From assembly GCA_004554455.1 (NCBI GenBank), contig SFMG01000002.1, positions 76,093 through 140,092 on the forward strand: 64,000 bases of DNA. The letters run 5' to 3'. A program made the position numbers and the translations under genes. How positions within the stretch are numbered: position 1 is the stretch's first letter; the number at the start of each line of letters is the position of its first letter. This document shows positions 1 to 6,536 of this stretch, in pieces. Origin of the DNA: Bacteroidales bacterium (GTDB lineage Bacteria; Bacteroidota; Bacteroidia; Bacteroidales; UBA932). The notes below the pieces were generated by a model. That model was not told the DNA's origin. It made no database searches and saw nothing but the letters and a program-made list of their open reading frames with translations.

Positions 1-173
1 ATGGTGTTGAACTTTCCATCCTCTACAAGCTTGTAGCTGAGGATGTAGCCCTTCTCACAAAGGATCTTGGTGAGGGCCAGCTTCATCTTTGAGGCAGGCA
101 CCTCTACGACCTTCTTACCTGCTGAGTAAGCGTTACGGATCCTTGTAAGAAAATCTGCAATTGGATCAGTCAT
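1..173 (-). CDS. rpsH: 30S ribosomal protein S8 (uS8), N-terminal part
   Basis: The first 57 codons are in the window; the gene runs off the left edge. The protein starts MTDPIADFLTRIRNA, the usual S8 opening, and continues with the basic segment expected of the RNA-binding N-terminal domain. S8 binds the central domain of 16S rRNA early in 30S assembly, and in other bacteria it is the repressor of the spc operon. It follows rpsN on the same strand after an unusually long 112-base spacer containing two hairpins, whereas the other genes of this unit are 2-17 bases apart. Confidence 0.95.
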   Translation of the reverse strand, partial: MTDPIADFLTRIRNAYSAGKKVVEVPASKMKLALTKILCEKGYILSYKLVEDGKFNT

Positions 174-194
174 TTTTTTGTCGTTTTGTGGACC

Positions 195-276
195 GGCGCA
201 ACAGCGCCCGATATCCGATTGTTAATAAATAATGATAATAGTATATAACACAGTTCAAGACGCGATCGCTCGCGTC
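195..276 (-). promoter_or_regulatory. Two hairpins in the rpsN-rpsH spacer
   Basis: On the minus strand, bases 276-259 form a perfect 7-bp stem with a GCGA loop, and 208-195 form a 5-bp GC stem with a TGTT loop. No U-tract follows either one, so they are not simple terminators. Either could be a processing site, an mRNA stability element or an S8-type autoregulatory target. The function is inferred only. Confidence 0.45.
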
Positions 277-285
277 CGGAAATGT

Positions 286-555
286 TTACCAGCTAGCCTT
301 CTTCACGCCCGGGATAAGACCGTTGCTTGCCATCTCGCGGAACTGGATACGGCTGATGCCGAAGGCACGCATATATCCCTTTGGACGTCCGGTGAGAGAA
401 CAGCGGTTGTGCATACGGCATGCTGCGGAGTTCTTAGGGAGCTTGTCCAGAGCGGCCCAATCACCGGCCTCTTTGAGAGCTTTCCTCTTCTCGGCATACT
501 TGGCAACCAGTTTCGCGCGTTTTACCTCGCGGGCTTTCATTGATTCTTTTGCCAT
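286..555 (-). CDS. rpsN: 30S ribosomal protein S14 (uS14)
   Basis: An 89-residue S14 with the family core CRMHNRCSLTGRPKGY and FGISRIQFREMA near the C terminus. S14 sits in the head of the 30S subunit. The two CxxC pairs of the zinc-binding form are absent, so this is the zinc-independent type. It lies 12 bases downstream of rplE in the normal spc order (rplE-rpsN-rpsH). Confidence 0.97.
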   Translation of the reverse strand: MAKESMKAREVKRAKLVAKYAEKRKALKEAGDWAALDKLPKNSAACRMHNRCSLTGRPKGYMRAFGISRIQFREMASNGLIPGVKKASW

Positions 556-567
556 TTCTCTTCTCTT

Positions 568-1161
568 TTAGTTGTTGGATTTCTTGAAAGGCAGACCGAA
601 TGCCTTGAGAAGTGCGAAGCACTCTTCGTCGGTCTTGGCTGTAGTAACGAAAGTGATCTCCATACCGAGGGTCTTTACGATCTTCTCGATGTCGATCTCC
701 GGGAAGATGATCTGCTCCTTGACTCCGAGGGTGTAGTTGCCCTGGCCGTCCATCTTGGTGGAGATGCCGTTGAAGTCACGGATACGAGGAAGGGTGATGC
801 GGATGAGCCTCTCGAGGAACTCATACATCTTCACGTTGCGGAGGGTAACCTTCACGCCGATAGGCATGCCGCGACGGAGTTTGAAGTTGGAAATATCCTT
901 CCTGGAAGTGGTGATGACTGCCTTCTGACCGGTAATGGCGGTGAGCTCCTGCTGAGCGACCTCAACGAGCTTCTTGTCTCCGGTAGCGTCACCGACGCCT
1001 TCATTTATGGTAATCTTGACGAGCTTCGGGCACTGCATCACGGATGAGTAACCGAACTGCTTCATCAGCTGAGGAACAACTTCCTCCTTATAAAATTTCC
1101 TGAGCGAAGGAACATAGCCTGCAGGAATTACCTGCTCTGCCTGTGCTGCTTTCTTTGCCAT
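568..1161 (-). CDS. rplE: 50S ribosomal protein L5 (uL5)
   Basis: A 197-residue L5, slightly longer than the usual 179 or so because of about 15 extra N-terminal residues (MAKKAAQAEQVIPAGY) before the conserved start of the fold. Family motifs include KITINEGVGDA, the basic RRGMPIGVKVTLR loop and FPEIDIEK. L5 binds 5S rRNA and joins the central protuberance. It lies 2 bases after rplX and 12 bases before rpsN, clearly in one transcript. Confidence 0.97.
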   Translation of the reverse strand: MAKKAAQAEQVIPAGYVPSLRKFYKEEVVPQLMKQFGYSSVMQCPKLVKITINEGVGDATGDKKLVEVAQQELTAITGQKAVITTSRKDISNFKLRRGMPIGVKVTLRNVKMYEFLERLIRITLPRIRDFNGISTKMDGQGNYTLGVKEQIIFPEIDIEKIVKTLGMEITFVTTAKTDEECFALLKAFGLPFKKSNN

Positions 1162-1163
1162 AA

Positions 1164-1478
1164 TTAGATCTCCTCTCCTGATTTTTTGGCGTAGCGGACC
1201 TTCTTGCCGTCCTGAACCCTGTAACCTACCCTGGTAGCCTTTCCGGACTTAGGGTCGATGAGGTTGAGGTTGGAAATGTGTACACTTGCCTCCTGTTTGA
1301 TAATGCCACCCTGTGGATGAGCTGAATTAGGCTTGGTGTGCTTGCTTACGATGTTGACACCCTCGACAACGGCGCGGTCCCTGTCAACGATCACCTCGAG
1401 CACCTTGCCGGTCTTACCCTTGTCGTTACCGGCATTTACATACACGGTATCGCCTTTTTTGATGTGAATCTTTTTCAT
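1164..1478 (-). CDS. rplX: 50S ribosomal protein L24 (uL24)
   Basis: A 104-residue KOW-domain protein. The N-terminal KKGDTVYVNAGNDKGKTGKV stretch is the KOW motif. L24 starts 50S assembly by binding the 5' end of 23S rRNA and sits near the exit tunnel. It lies between rplN (15-base gap) and rplE (2-base gap), as in most bacteria. Confidence 0.97.
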   Translation of the reverse strand: MKKIHIKKGDTVYVNAGNDKGKTGKVLEVIVDRDRAVVEGVNIVSKHTKPNSAHPQGGIIKQEASVHISNLNLIDPKSGKATRVGYRVQDGKKVRYAKKSGEEI

Positions 1479-1493
1479 TTTCCAATCGTGTTT

Positions 1494-1859
1494 TTAGAGG
1501 ACCTCAGGTGCCAGTGAAACTATCTTCATGAAATTCTCACGGAGCTCCCTTGCGACAGGGCCGAAGATACGGGTGCCGCGAAGCTCGCCTGCATTGTTGA
1601 GAAGCACACAGGCATTGTCGTCGAAACGAATATAGGAACCGTCAGCACGACGGATCTCCTTCTTGGTGCGGACTACGACAGCCTTTGATACGGTGCCCTT
1701 CTTGGCGTCACCACCAGGGAGCGCACTCTTGACTGCTACGACGATCTTGTCGCCGACTTTGGCATAACGGTGGCGGGTTCCACCCAGAACGCGGATGCAG
1801 AGGACTTCCTTTGCGCCGCTGTTGTCTGCCACCTGTAAACGTGATTCCTGCTGTATCAT
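1494..1859 (-). CDS. rplN: 50S ribosomal protein L14 (uL14)
   Basis: A 121-residue L14, close to the standard 122. It starts MIQQESRLQVADNSGAKEV, the characteristic family opening, and ends with the expected IVSLAPEVL. It binds 23S rRNA at the subunit interface. It follows rpsQ after a 3-base gap. Confidence 0.98.
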   Translation of the reverse strand: MIQQESRLQVADNSGAKEVLCIRVLGGTRHRYAKVGDKIVVAVKSALPGGDAKKGTVSKAVVVRTKKEIRRADGSYIRFDDNACVLLNNAGELRGTRIFGPVARELRENFMKIVSLAPEVL

Positions 1860-1862
1860 TGC

Positions 1863-2117
1863 TTACTTGACTTTTTCTACGATTTCTACTAATCTCCAGT
1901 TCTTGTTCTTGCTGAGCGGACGAGTCTCCATAATGCGTACGGTATCGCCCTCGCTGCACTCATTCTTCTCGTCATGAGCGGTGAACTTGGTGGTCTTCTT
2001 TACGAACTTGCCGTAAATAGGATGCTTCTCCTTGGTAGCTACGGCAACCACGATGGTCTTGTCCATCTTGTTGCTGACCACGACTCCTATTCTTTCTTTG
2101 CGAAGATTTCTTTCCAT
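1863..2117 (-). CDS. rpsQ: 30S ribosomal protein S17 (uS17)
   Basis: An 84-residue OB-fold protein starting MERNLRKERIGVVVSNKMDKT, typical of S17. It carries the KKTTKFTAHDEKN rRNA-binding loop and the conserved GDTVRIMETRPLSKNK segment. It is a primary binder of the 16S 5' domain. It sits between rpmC (13-base gap) and rplN (3-base gap) in standard order. Confidence 0.97.
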   Translation of the reverse strand: MERNLRKERIGVVVSNKMDKTIVVAVATKEKHPIYGKFVKKTTKFTAHDEKNECSEGDTVRIMETRPLSKNKNWRLVEIVEKVK

Positions 2118-2130
2118 GACCTATTCGGTT

Positions 2131-2325
2131 TTAGTTCTGTTTCTCTTTCTCGGCAAGAATGGTCACCATGCGGGCGATGTCCCTTCTGGCCTTTGCAATC
2201 TTGGAGCTGTCCTCCAGTGGAGAAATGGCGTGATTGATCTTCATGGTCTCAAGGTTGGCCTTTTCGACCTCGATGCGGTCCTTGATGTCCGCAATCGACA
2301 TTTCGCGTACTTCTGATGCTTTCAT
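2131..2325 (-). CDS. rpmC: 50S ribosomal protein L29 (uL29)
   Basis: A 64-residue, all-helical L29, close to the family length. The N-terminal MKASEVREMS and the later ARRDIARMVTILAEKE helix, with its conserved arginines, match the family. L29 lies at the peptide exit tunnel next to L23 and forms part of the SRP and trigger-factor docking site. It follows rplP by 17 bases. Confidence 0.95.
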   Translation of the reverse strand: MKASEVREMSIADIKDRIEVEKANLETMKINHAISPLEDSSKIAKARRDIARMVTILAEKEKQN

Positions 2326-2342
2326 TGTCTTTTCCCCATTAA

Positions 2343-2762
2343 TTATTCAACATAGTCCCTGCGGACAACAAACTTGGTGGCTACAGGGAGCTTCTGTGCG
2401 CCAAGACGGAGAGCCTCCTTCGCGATCTCGAGCGAAACGCCGTCGATCTCGATGAGGATACGACCCGGAGTTACAGGAGCTACAAAGCCCTCAGGATTAC
2501 CCTTACCCTTACCCATTCGCACCTCAGCAGGCTTCTTGGTGTAAGGCTTGTCAGGGAAGATTCTGATCCAGACCTTACCTTCACGCTTCATATAACGCGA
2601 AACGGCCTGACGGGCAGCCTCAATCTGACGACCGGTGAGCCAGCAATTCTCGAGGGTCTTGATGGCGAAAGAGCCGAAGCAGAGCTGTGCACCTCTCTGG
2701 GCAAGACCTTTCATGCGGCCTTTCTGCTGCCTTCTGAATTTGGTTTTCTTTGGTTGTAACAT
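2343..2762 (-). CDS. rplP: 50S ribosomal protein L16 (uL16)
   Basis: A 139-residue L16 with the standard opening MLQPKKTKFRRQQKGR and the motifs GRQIEAARQAVSR and GKGKGNPEGFVA. L16 organises the A site and the peptidyl-transferase region. Here it is the first gene of a transcription unit with its own promoter (2856-2885) and a leader with an inverted repeat. In most bacteria it directly follows rpsC, but here rpsC is about 11 kb away at 13926. Confidence 0.98.
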   Translation of the reverse strand: MLQPKKTKFRRQQKGRMKGLAQRGAQLCFGSFAIKTLENCWLTGRQIEAARQAVSRYMKREGKVWIRIFPDKPYTKKPAEVRMGKGKGNPEGFVAPVTPGRILIEIDGVSLEIAKEALRLGAQKLPVATKFVVRRDYVE

Positions 2763-2805
2763 TTGTCTATTACTTTTTGTTTAACTTTCGTAATAAAAAA
2801 CCTAA

Positions 2806-2848
2806 CTAATTGAGTATCAACTGGTTGGGCGGATTTCTCCTCAATTAG
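2806..2848 (-). promoter_or_regulatory. Leader inverted repeat of the rplP ribosomal-protein unit
   Basis: CTAATTGAG (minus strand, 2848-2840) pairs perfectly with CTCAATTAG (2814-2806) across a 25-base loop and is followed by TTAGG and six T. The hairpin starts almost at the predicted transcript start. It may be an autoregulatory leader or an attenuator. The structure is seen; the function is inferred. Confidence 0.45.
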
Positions 2849-2855
2849 GGGACTG

Positions 2856-2885
2856 CAAAGATACAAAAAATTCTTCAACTTCAAA
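2856..2885 (-). promoter_or_regulatory. Promoter of the rplP-rpsH unit
   Basis: On the minus strand TTTG (2885-2882), 18 bases, then TATCTTTG (2863-2856): a close match to the Bacteroidota primary-sigma consensus TTTG-N19/21-TAnnTTTG. The predicted start near 2850 gives a leader of about 88 bases. This explains how the detached half of the ribosomal operon is transcribed. Confidence 0.75.
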
Positions 2886-2896
2886 CATTCCCGCAA

Positions 2897-3000
2897 AATA
2901 TTTCAATTTATTTTGGACCGCAAAAGTGAATAGCTAACTCTTGAATTTACACTGAGTTACACAACCTGTTGAAAAATATTTCCACGTAATTTGGACCGCA
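2897..3000. repeat. Two 26-bp imperfect direct repeats in the rplP/DUF4294 spacer
   Basis: Copies at 2897-2922 and 2975-3000 share AATATTTC at the left end and TTTGGACCGCA at the right end, with 7 variable bases between. They start 78 bp apart in the 308-bp divergent spacer between rplP and the DUF4294 gene. A related TTTTGGACCG lies upstream of acpP on the minus strand (9458-9449). They may be regulator binding sites. Nothing else was recognised in the spacer beyond the two promoters and the rplP leader. Confidence 0.5.
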
Positions 3001-3033
3001 TTTGCGAGGGTATAAAAAGATGCGGGTACGGTA

Positions 3034-3064
3034 TTTGGCGCAAGAGAATAAAAGACTATTTTTG
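3034..3064 (+). promoter_or_regulatory. Promoter of the DUF4294 gene (leaderless start)
   Basis: TTTG (3034-3037), 19 bases, TATTTTTG (3057-3064): a full consensus match. Only six bases separate the -7 box from the ATG at 3071, so transcription should begin at or next to the start codon. Confidence 0.7.
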
Positions 3065-3070
3065 CAAAGG

Positions 3071-3754
3071 ATGAAAATACTGGCAAGACATATTGTCGCG
3101 GCCGTGCTGCCGCTTCTGTTTCTGCTGCCCGCAGGAAACGCCGCCGCCCAGAGCGGGACGGGCAAGCTGCTGGAAATGCGCACCGACGGCAAGGATACCG
3201 TATTCATGGACGCCATAAGGCCGTCGCGCATATACGAAAAGCTGCCGCGGCAGAAGGGACGCGACTGGAAGAAATATTACCGTCTGGTATATAACTTCAA
3301 CAAGGTATATCCCCTTGCCCTGGAGGCGCGCAGCATAATCCGCCAGGTGGACAGCACCGTCAGCACCGACGGCCTGAAGCGCGGAAAGAAGGAAAAATAT
3401 ATAAAGGGAGTGCAGAAGAACCTGTTCGACGCCTACGAAGGCACCATAAGGAATATGACCGTGTCGCAGGGGGCGCTGCTGATGAGACTCGTGGACCGCG
3501 AGTGCGGGCTGACGCCATACGAGGTGATAAAGGACTACCGCAACGGCATGGCGGCTGGGTTCTGGCAGGGCATAGCCAAATTGTTCGGCACGGATATGAA
3601 GCGTCACTACGACCCGAAGGGGGAGGACGCCGAAATAGAGGACCTGGTCACGAAATGGGAAGAGGGCGACTTCGACAACTTCTATTATTCCCTGTTCTGG
3701 GAGTGGCCCGAGCACGTGGAGATCAAGCCGGACGTGGCGTCGAAAAGGAGATAG
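3071..3754 (+). CDS. DUF4294 family secreted protein
   Basis: A 227-residue protein. The frame is open from 3002, but the ATG at 3071 is chosen because it begins a clean signal peptide (MKILARHIVAAVLPLLFLL, then an Ala-rich cleavage region near AAAQ) and because the promoter's -7 box ends at 3064. The conserved DUF4294 core follows (KKYYRLVYNFNKVYPLALEA, then FDAYEGTIRNMTVSQGALLMRL). It is probably periplasmic; the function is unknown. It converges on lpxH and the two coding regions overlap by 70 bases at their 3' ends, with no terminator between. Confidence 0.85.
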   Translation: MKILARHIVAAVLPLLFLLPAGNAAAQSGTGKLLEMRTDGKDTVFMDAIRPSRIYEKLPRQKGRDWKKYYRLVYNFNKVYPLALEARSIIRQVDSTVSTDGLKRGKKEKYIKGVQKNLFDAYEGTIRNMTVSQGALLMRLVDRECGLTPYEVIKDYRNGMAAGFWQGIAKLFGTDMKRHYDPKGEDAEIEDLVTKWEEGDFDNFYYSLFWEWPEHVEIKPDVASKRR

Positions 3755-4443
3755 GGCGAACCGTCCATCCAATCTTTGAGCATATACAGAACTGCGCCGT
3801 TGTCCAGACGGAGCTCGGCTTGCGCGTGGTAGTGGCCGAATATGAAGAAGTCCGGACGCGGGTCGCCTGCGAAGTCCTCCGCGAAACGCACTATCGGCGC
3901 AGTAGCCGGATCGAAGACATATTCCCGGCCGCGGGCAAGGCGGCTGTGACGGGACCAGTTCTCTCCGAGGCGGAATGCCAGCCAGGGATGGAGACAGGAG
4001 AAGAGGGCCTGCAGGATGCGGTTGTGAAAGACGGCGCGCAGCAGCCTGTAGCCGAAAGGACAAGGGCCGAGACCGTCGCCGTGGCCGAGACAGAAGGTGC
4101 GGCCGCCAATGGCGGTGACGTGGGGTTGCGCGAGAATCTTTATCCCCAGGGATTCGAAGTAGGAATATGCCCACACGTCGTGGTTGCCCTTGAAGAAATA
4201 CAGTCTGACCCCGGCATCCCTCAGGTCCATAAGGGCGGAGAAGACCCGCACATAGCCCTTGGGAACCACGTCCCTGTATTCATACCAGAAGTCCCAGATG
4301 TCCCCGAGCATATAGAGGCTTTCCGTTTCGGCGGCGGGAATCGAACGCAGGAAGTCCACGAAACGGGCTTCCCTTGCGGCCGGGTCCTTGTAGTCCAGGC
4401 CGAGATGAACGTCGGATACGAAATATGTGAGATGGCGGGACAC
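3685..4443 (-). CDS. lpxH: UDP-2,3-diacylglucosamine diphosphatase-type metallophosphoesterase
   Basis: A 252-residue calcineurin-like phosphoesterase. The metal-binding motifs are in order: DVHLG (D11, H13), GDIWDFW (D48), GNHD (N87, H88), LGHGD near 121 and GHYHA near 204. This is the LpxH set for hydrolysing UDP-2,3-diacylglucosamine to lipid X in lipid A synthesis at the inner membrane. It is the last gene of the ftsX-DUF3098-uppP-lpxH run, 9 bases after uppP. The C-terminal 23 codons lie antisense to the end of the DUF4294 gene. Assignment to LpxH rather than another phosphoesterase rests on the GDIWDFW and GHYHA signatures. Confidence 0.85.
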   Translation of the reverse strand: MSRHLTYFVSDVHLGLDYKDPAAREARFVDFLRSIPAAETESLYMLGDIWDFWYEYRDVVPKGYVRVFSALMDLRDAGVRLYFFKGNHDVWAYSYFESLGIKILAQPHVTAIGGRTFCLGHGDGLGPCPFGYRLLRAVFHNRILQALFSCLHPWLAFRLGENWSRHSRLARGREYVFDPATAPIVRFAEDFAGDPRPDFFIFGHYHAQAELRLDNGAVLYMLKDWMDGSPYLLFDATSGLISTCSGHSQNRE

Positions 4444-4452
4444 GGCGCGAGG

Positions 4453-5289
4453 TCAGATTATCCAGAGACTCTCGAGCACACCGCAGACAAGGGCGCAGGA
4501 ACCGGCCAGGAGGCAGTAGAGCGCAAACCATTTGAGCTTGGCCTTCTTCACCAGGGCTATCATCAGCCGGCAGGCCAGGAGTCCGCTCAGGAAGGCCGAA
4601 ACGAAGCCGAGAGCCAACGGGAGCACTCCCACGGAAGAGGAGGCCAGATCGCCACCCACTACATTCAGGAAGGTTTCCCCGAGTATCGGAACCAGCACCA
4701 TCAGGAAGGAGAACTGGGCCACGACTTCCCTGCGTACCCCGCAGAGCAGGCCGGTGGAGATGGTGGTGCCGGAGCGGGAAAGGCCCGGAATGACAGCCAC
4801 GGCCTGTCCCAGACCGACCAGGAAGGCCTGGAGGTAGGAAATGCCGTTGCGGGCTTCAGCAGGGGCTTCCGGGGCCGGGACCTGCTTCGCACGGCCGGGA
4901 CGGTCCGAGAAGTAGAGCAGCGCCGCCGTGACGATCAGGGCGCAACCCACCACGATGAGGGAGCCGAACAGCGAGCTCACCGCATCCTTGAGGAAGAGTC
5001 CCACGAAAAGGACTGGGATCATAGAGACGCAGATCTTGAGCACATAGTCGGTCTCGTCGTTGTAACGGAAACGGAAAAGTCCCCGGAACAGTGAGAGTAT
5101 GGGTTTGAAGAAGACGACGATGGTCGCCAGCACGGTGGCGGCGTGCACCACCACGTCAAAGACGAGGTCTTCTCCAACATCGACCCCGAGCAGGGCCTGG
5201 CCTATGGCAAGGTGTCCGCTGCTGCTGACGGGCAGAAATTCGGTAAGGCCCTGTATCAGGCCCAGTATCACGGCTTCAAACCACTCCAT
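4453..5289 (-). CDS. uppP: Undecaprenyl-diphosphate phosphatase
   Basis: A 278-residue polytopic membrane protein of the UppP/BacA family. The first catalytic motif is GLTEFLPVSSSGHL (E17, H26) and the second is PGLSRSGTT, which carries the catalytic arginine. It dephosphorylates undecaprenyl pyrophosphate to recycle the lipid carrier for peptidoglycan and O-antigen synthesis. It lies 3 bases after the DUF3098 gene; ftsX-DUF3098-uppP is a recurring Bacteroidota order. Confidence 0.95.
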   Translation of the reverse strand: MEWFEAVILGLIQGLTEFLPVSSSGHLAIGQALLGVDVGEDLVFDVVVHAATVLATIVVFFKPILSLFRGLFRFRYNDETDYVLKICVSMIPVLFVGLFLKDAVSSLFGSLIVVGCALIVTAALLYFSDRPGRAKQVPAPEAPAEARNGISYLQAFLVGLGQAVAVIPGLSRSGTTISTGLLCGVRREVVAQFSFLMVLVPILGETFLNVVGGDLASSSVGVLPLALGFVSAFLSGLLACRLMIALVKKAKLKWFALYCLLAGSCALVCGVLESLWII

Positions 5290-5292
5290 TTG

Positions 5293-5556
5293 CTAATTCT
5301 TTTTGCGTTTGGACGGGAACCATCCCATTATTGCCACTATCTCCACGACCACACCGGCCGCAATCACCAGAGGCGCAACGACCAGTCGCCTGGCATTGAA
5401 CATCGCCTCGTTGAAGACCTGGGGATCGTCGCTGCCTCCGCCGGTCATGAGCACGTAGCCCAGGACCATCAGCAGCAGACCGGCCGCCAGAATGGCGGTT
5501 CCCTTGAGGGTGAGAGGCATAGCCTCCTTATTCTTGTTATCCATATCTTCTTTCAT
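5293..5556 (-). CDS. DUF3098 small membrane protein
   Basis: An 87-residue protein with two hydrophobic segments around residues 17-37 and 57-79, and the DUF3098 features GYVLMTGGGSDDPQVFNEAMF and RRLVVAPLVI. The start could be four codons further in (MDNKNKEA). The function is unknown. Its place between ftsX (1-base gap) and uppP (3-base gap) is conserved in the phylum and suggests an envelope or division role; that role is inferred from context. Confidence 0.85.
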   Translation of the reverse strand: MKEDMDNKNKEAMPLTLKGTAILAAGLLLMVLGYVLMTGGGSDDPQVFNEAMFNARRLVVAPLVIAAGVVVEIVAIMGWFPSKRKKN

Positions 5557-5557
5557 A

Positions 5558-6442
5558 TCAATAATATAACTCTGCCTTGCGCAGGGACACCAGGCGGTTT
5601 ACGACAAGGAAGGTACTGCTTACGCATATAAGCGCGCCGGCCGCCAGCACTATGCCGAAAGTGAGCAGCAGCATATTCAGGTCGAATATGGCAAAGAGCT
5701 GCGGGAACTCGCCGCGGACCACGAAGAGCAGCGCGACCAGCATCAGGGTAGCCAGCAGGGCCGCACATATACCCTGAAAGAGGGCCTGCACGAGGAAGGG
5801 ACGGCGTATGAAGGCGCGCGTCGCCCCGACCATACTCATTGTGTGTATGGTGAAGCGCCGGGCATAGATGCTGAGGCGTACCGTGTTGTTTATCAGCACG
5901 TATGAGATGAACAGCAGCAGGGCTATGAACACGGCCATCACCATTGACACCTTGCTCAGGTTCGAGTTGAGCTTGTCCACGAGGGAACGCTTATAGACCA
6001 GCTCTTCCACCTGCGGCATCGCCTCCAGGCGGGAGCAGACCGTCTTCAAACTGTCGGCGCACACATAGTCGGCCTTGAGCGAGAGTTCCACGGAAACGGG
6101 TATGGGCGAGCTTTCGAAAACGTCGAGGAAGTCATCGCCGAGCAGGGCCTTCATTTCCGCCTCGCCCTGGCTTCTCGGCACCAGCTGCGCCCTGCGGACG
6201 AAAGGCTCCTTCTCCATTTCGGCCATGCAGGCTGCCGCCTCTTCGTCGCCGACCTGCTGCTTCATCATTACGGACACGGTCATATTCTCCTTGAAGCAGT
6301 TGCTGATGTTGCGGGCATTGACGAGCAGCAGCGAGGCCGCCCCTACCAGAAGGAGTACCAGCGCGATGCTCGTGACAGAAGAGAGATAGGCATTGGCAAG
6401 CCTCCTGCTCAGCATATTCTTTTCCTTGTCCGCCATGGCCAT
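5558..6442 (-). CDS. ftsX: Cell-division protein FtsX
   Basis: A 294-residue FtsX-type permease: one N-terminal transmembrane segment (TSIALVLLLVGAASLLLVNA), an extracytoplasmic domain (FtsX-ECD) and three C-terminal transmembrane segments with the signature RFTIHTMSMVGATRAFIRRPF. With FtsE it controls peptidoglycan hydrolases at the septum; ftsE is not in the window. The frame is open to 6490, but that would start upstream of the -7 box at 6472-6479, so MAMADKEKN at 6442 is preferred. It is the first gene of the ftsX-DUF3098-uppP-lpxH operon. Confidence 0.9.
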   Translation of the reverse strand: MAMADKEKNMLSRRLANAYLSSVTSIALVLLLVGAASLLLVNARNISNCFKENMTVSVMMKQQVGDEEAAACMAEMEKEPFVRRAQLVPRSQGEAEMKALLGDDFLDVFESSPIPVSVELSLKADYVCADSLKTVCSRLEAMPQVEELVYKRSLVDKLNSNLSKVSMVMAVFIALLLFISYVLINNTVRLSIYARRFTIHTMSMVGATRAFIRRPFLVQALFQGICAALLATLMLVALLFVVRGEFPQLFAIFDLNMLLLTFGIVLAAGALICVSSTFLVVNRLVSLRKAELYY

Positions 6443-6471
6443 TATTGCTTTACGCTTTGTGTTTGAAGGGT

Positions 6472-6508
6472 CAAAGATAGCGAAATTCAAATTTATTTAT
6501 TATCTTTG
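6472..6508. promoter_or_regulatory. Divergent -7 boxes between ftsX and the GT5-like gene
   Basis: TATCTTTG on the minus strand (6479-6472) drives ftsX, and TATCTTTG on the plus strand (6501-6508) drives the GT5-like gene. No good -33 element was found for either, so only the -7 boxes are claimed. Confidence 0.5.
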
Positions 6509-6536
6509 TTGTGATTTTGCACTAATTTTTCAAGAT

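Noticed and set aside
3502..5094. Long plus-strand open frame (530 codons) across lpxH and uppP
   Set aside because: It is antisense to two well-recognised genes, has no family motif, and is rich in the Gly/Ala/Glu/Arg composition of a shadow frame in GC-rich DNA.
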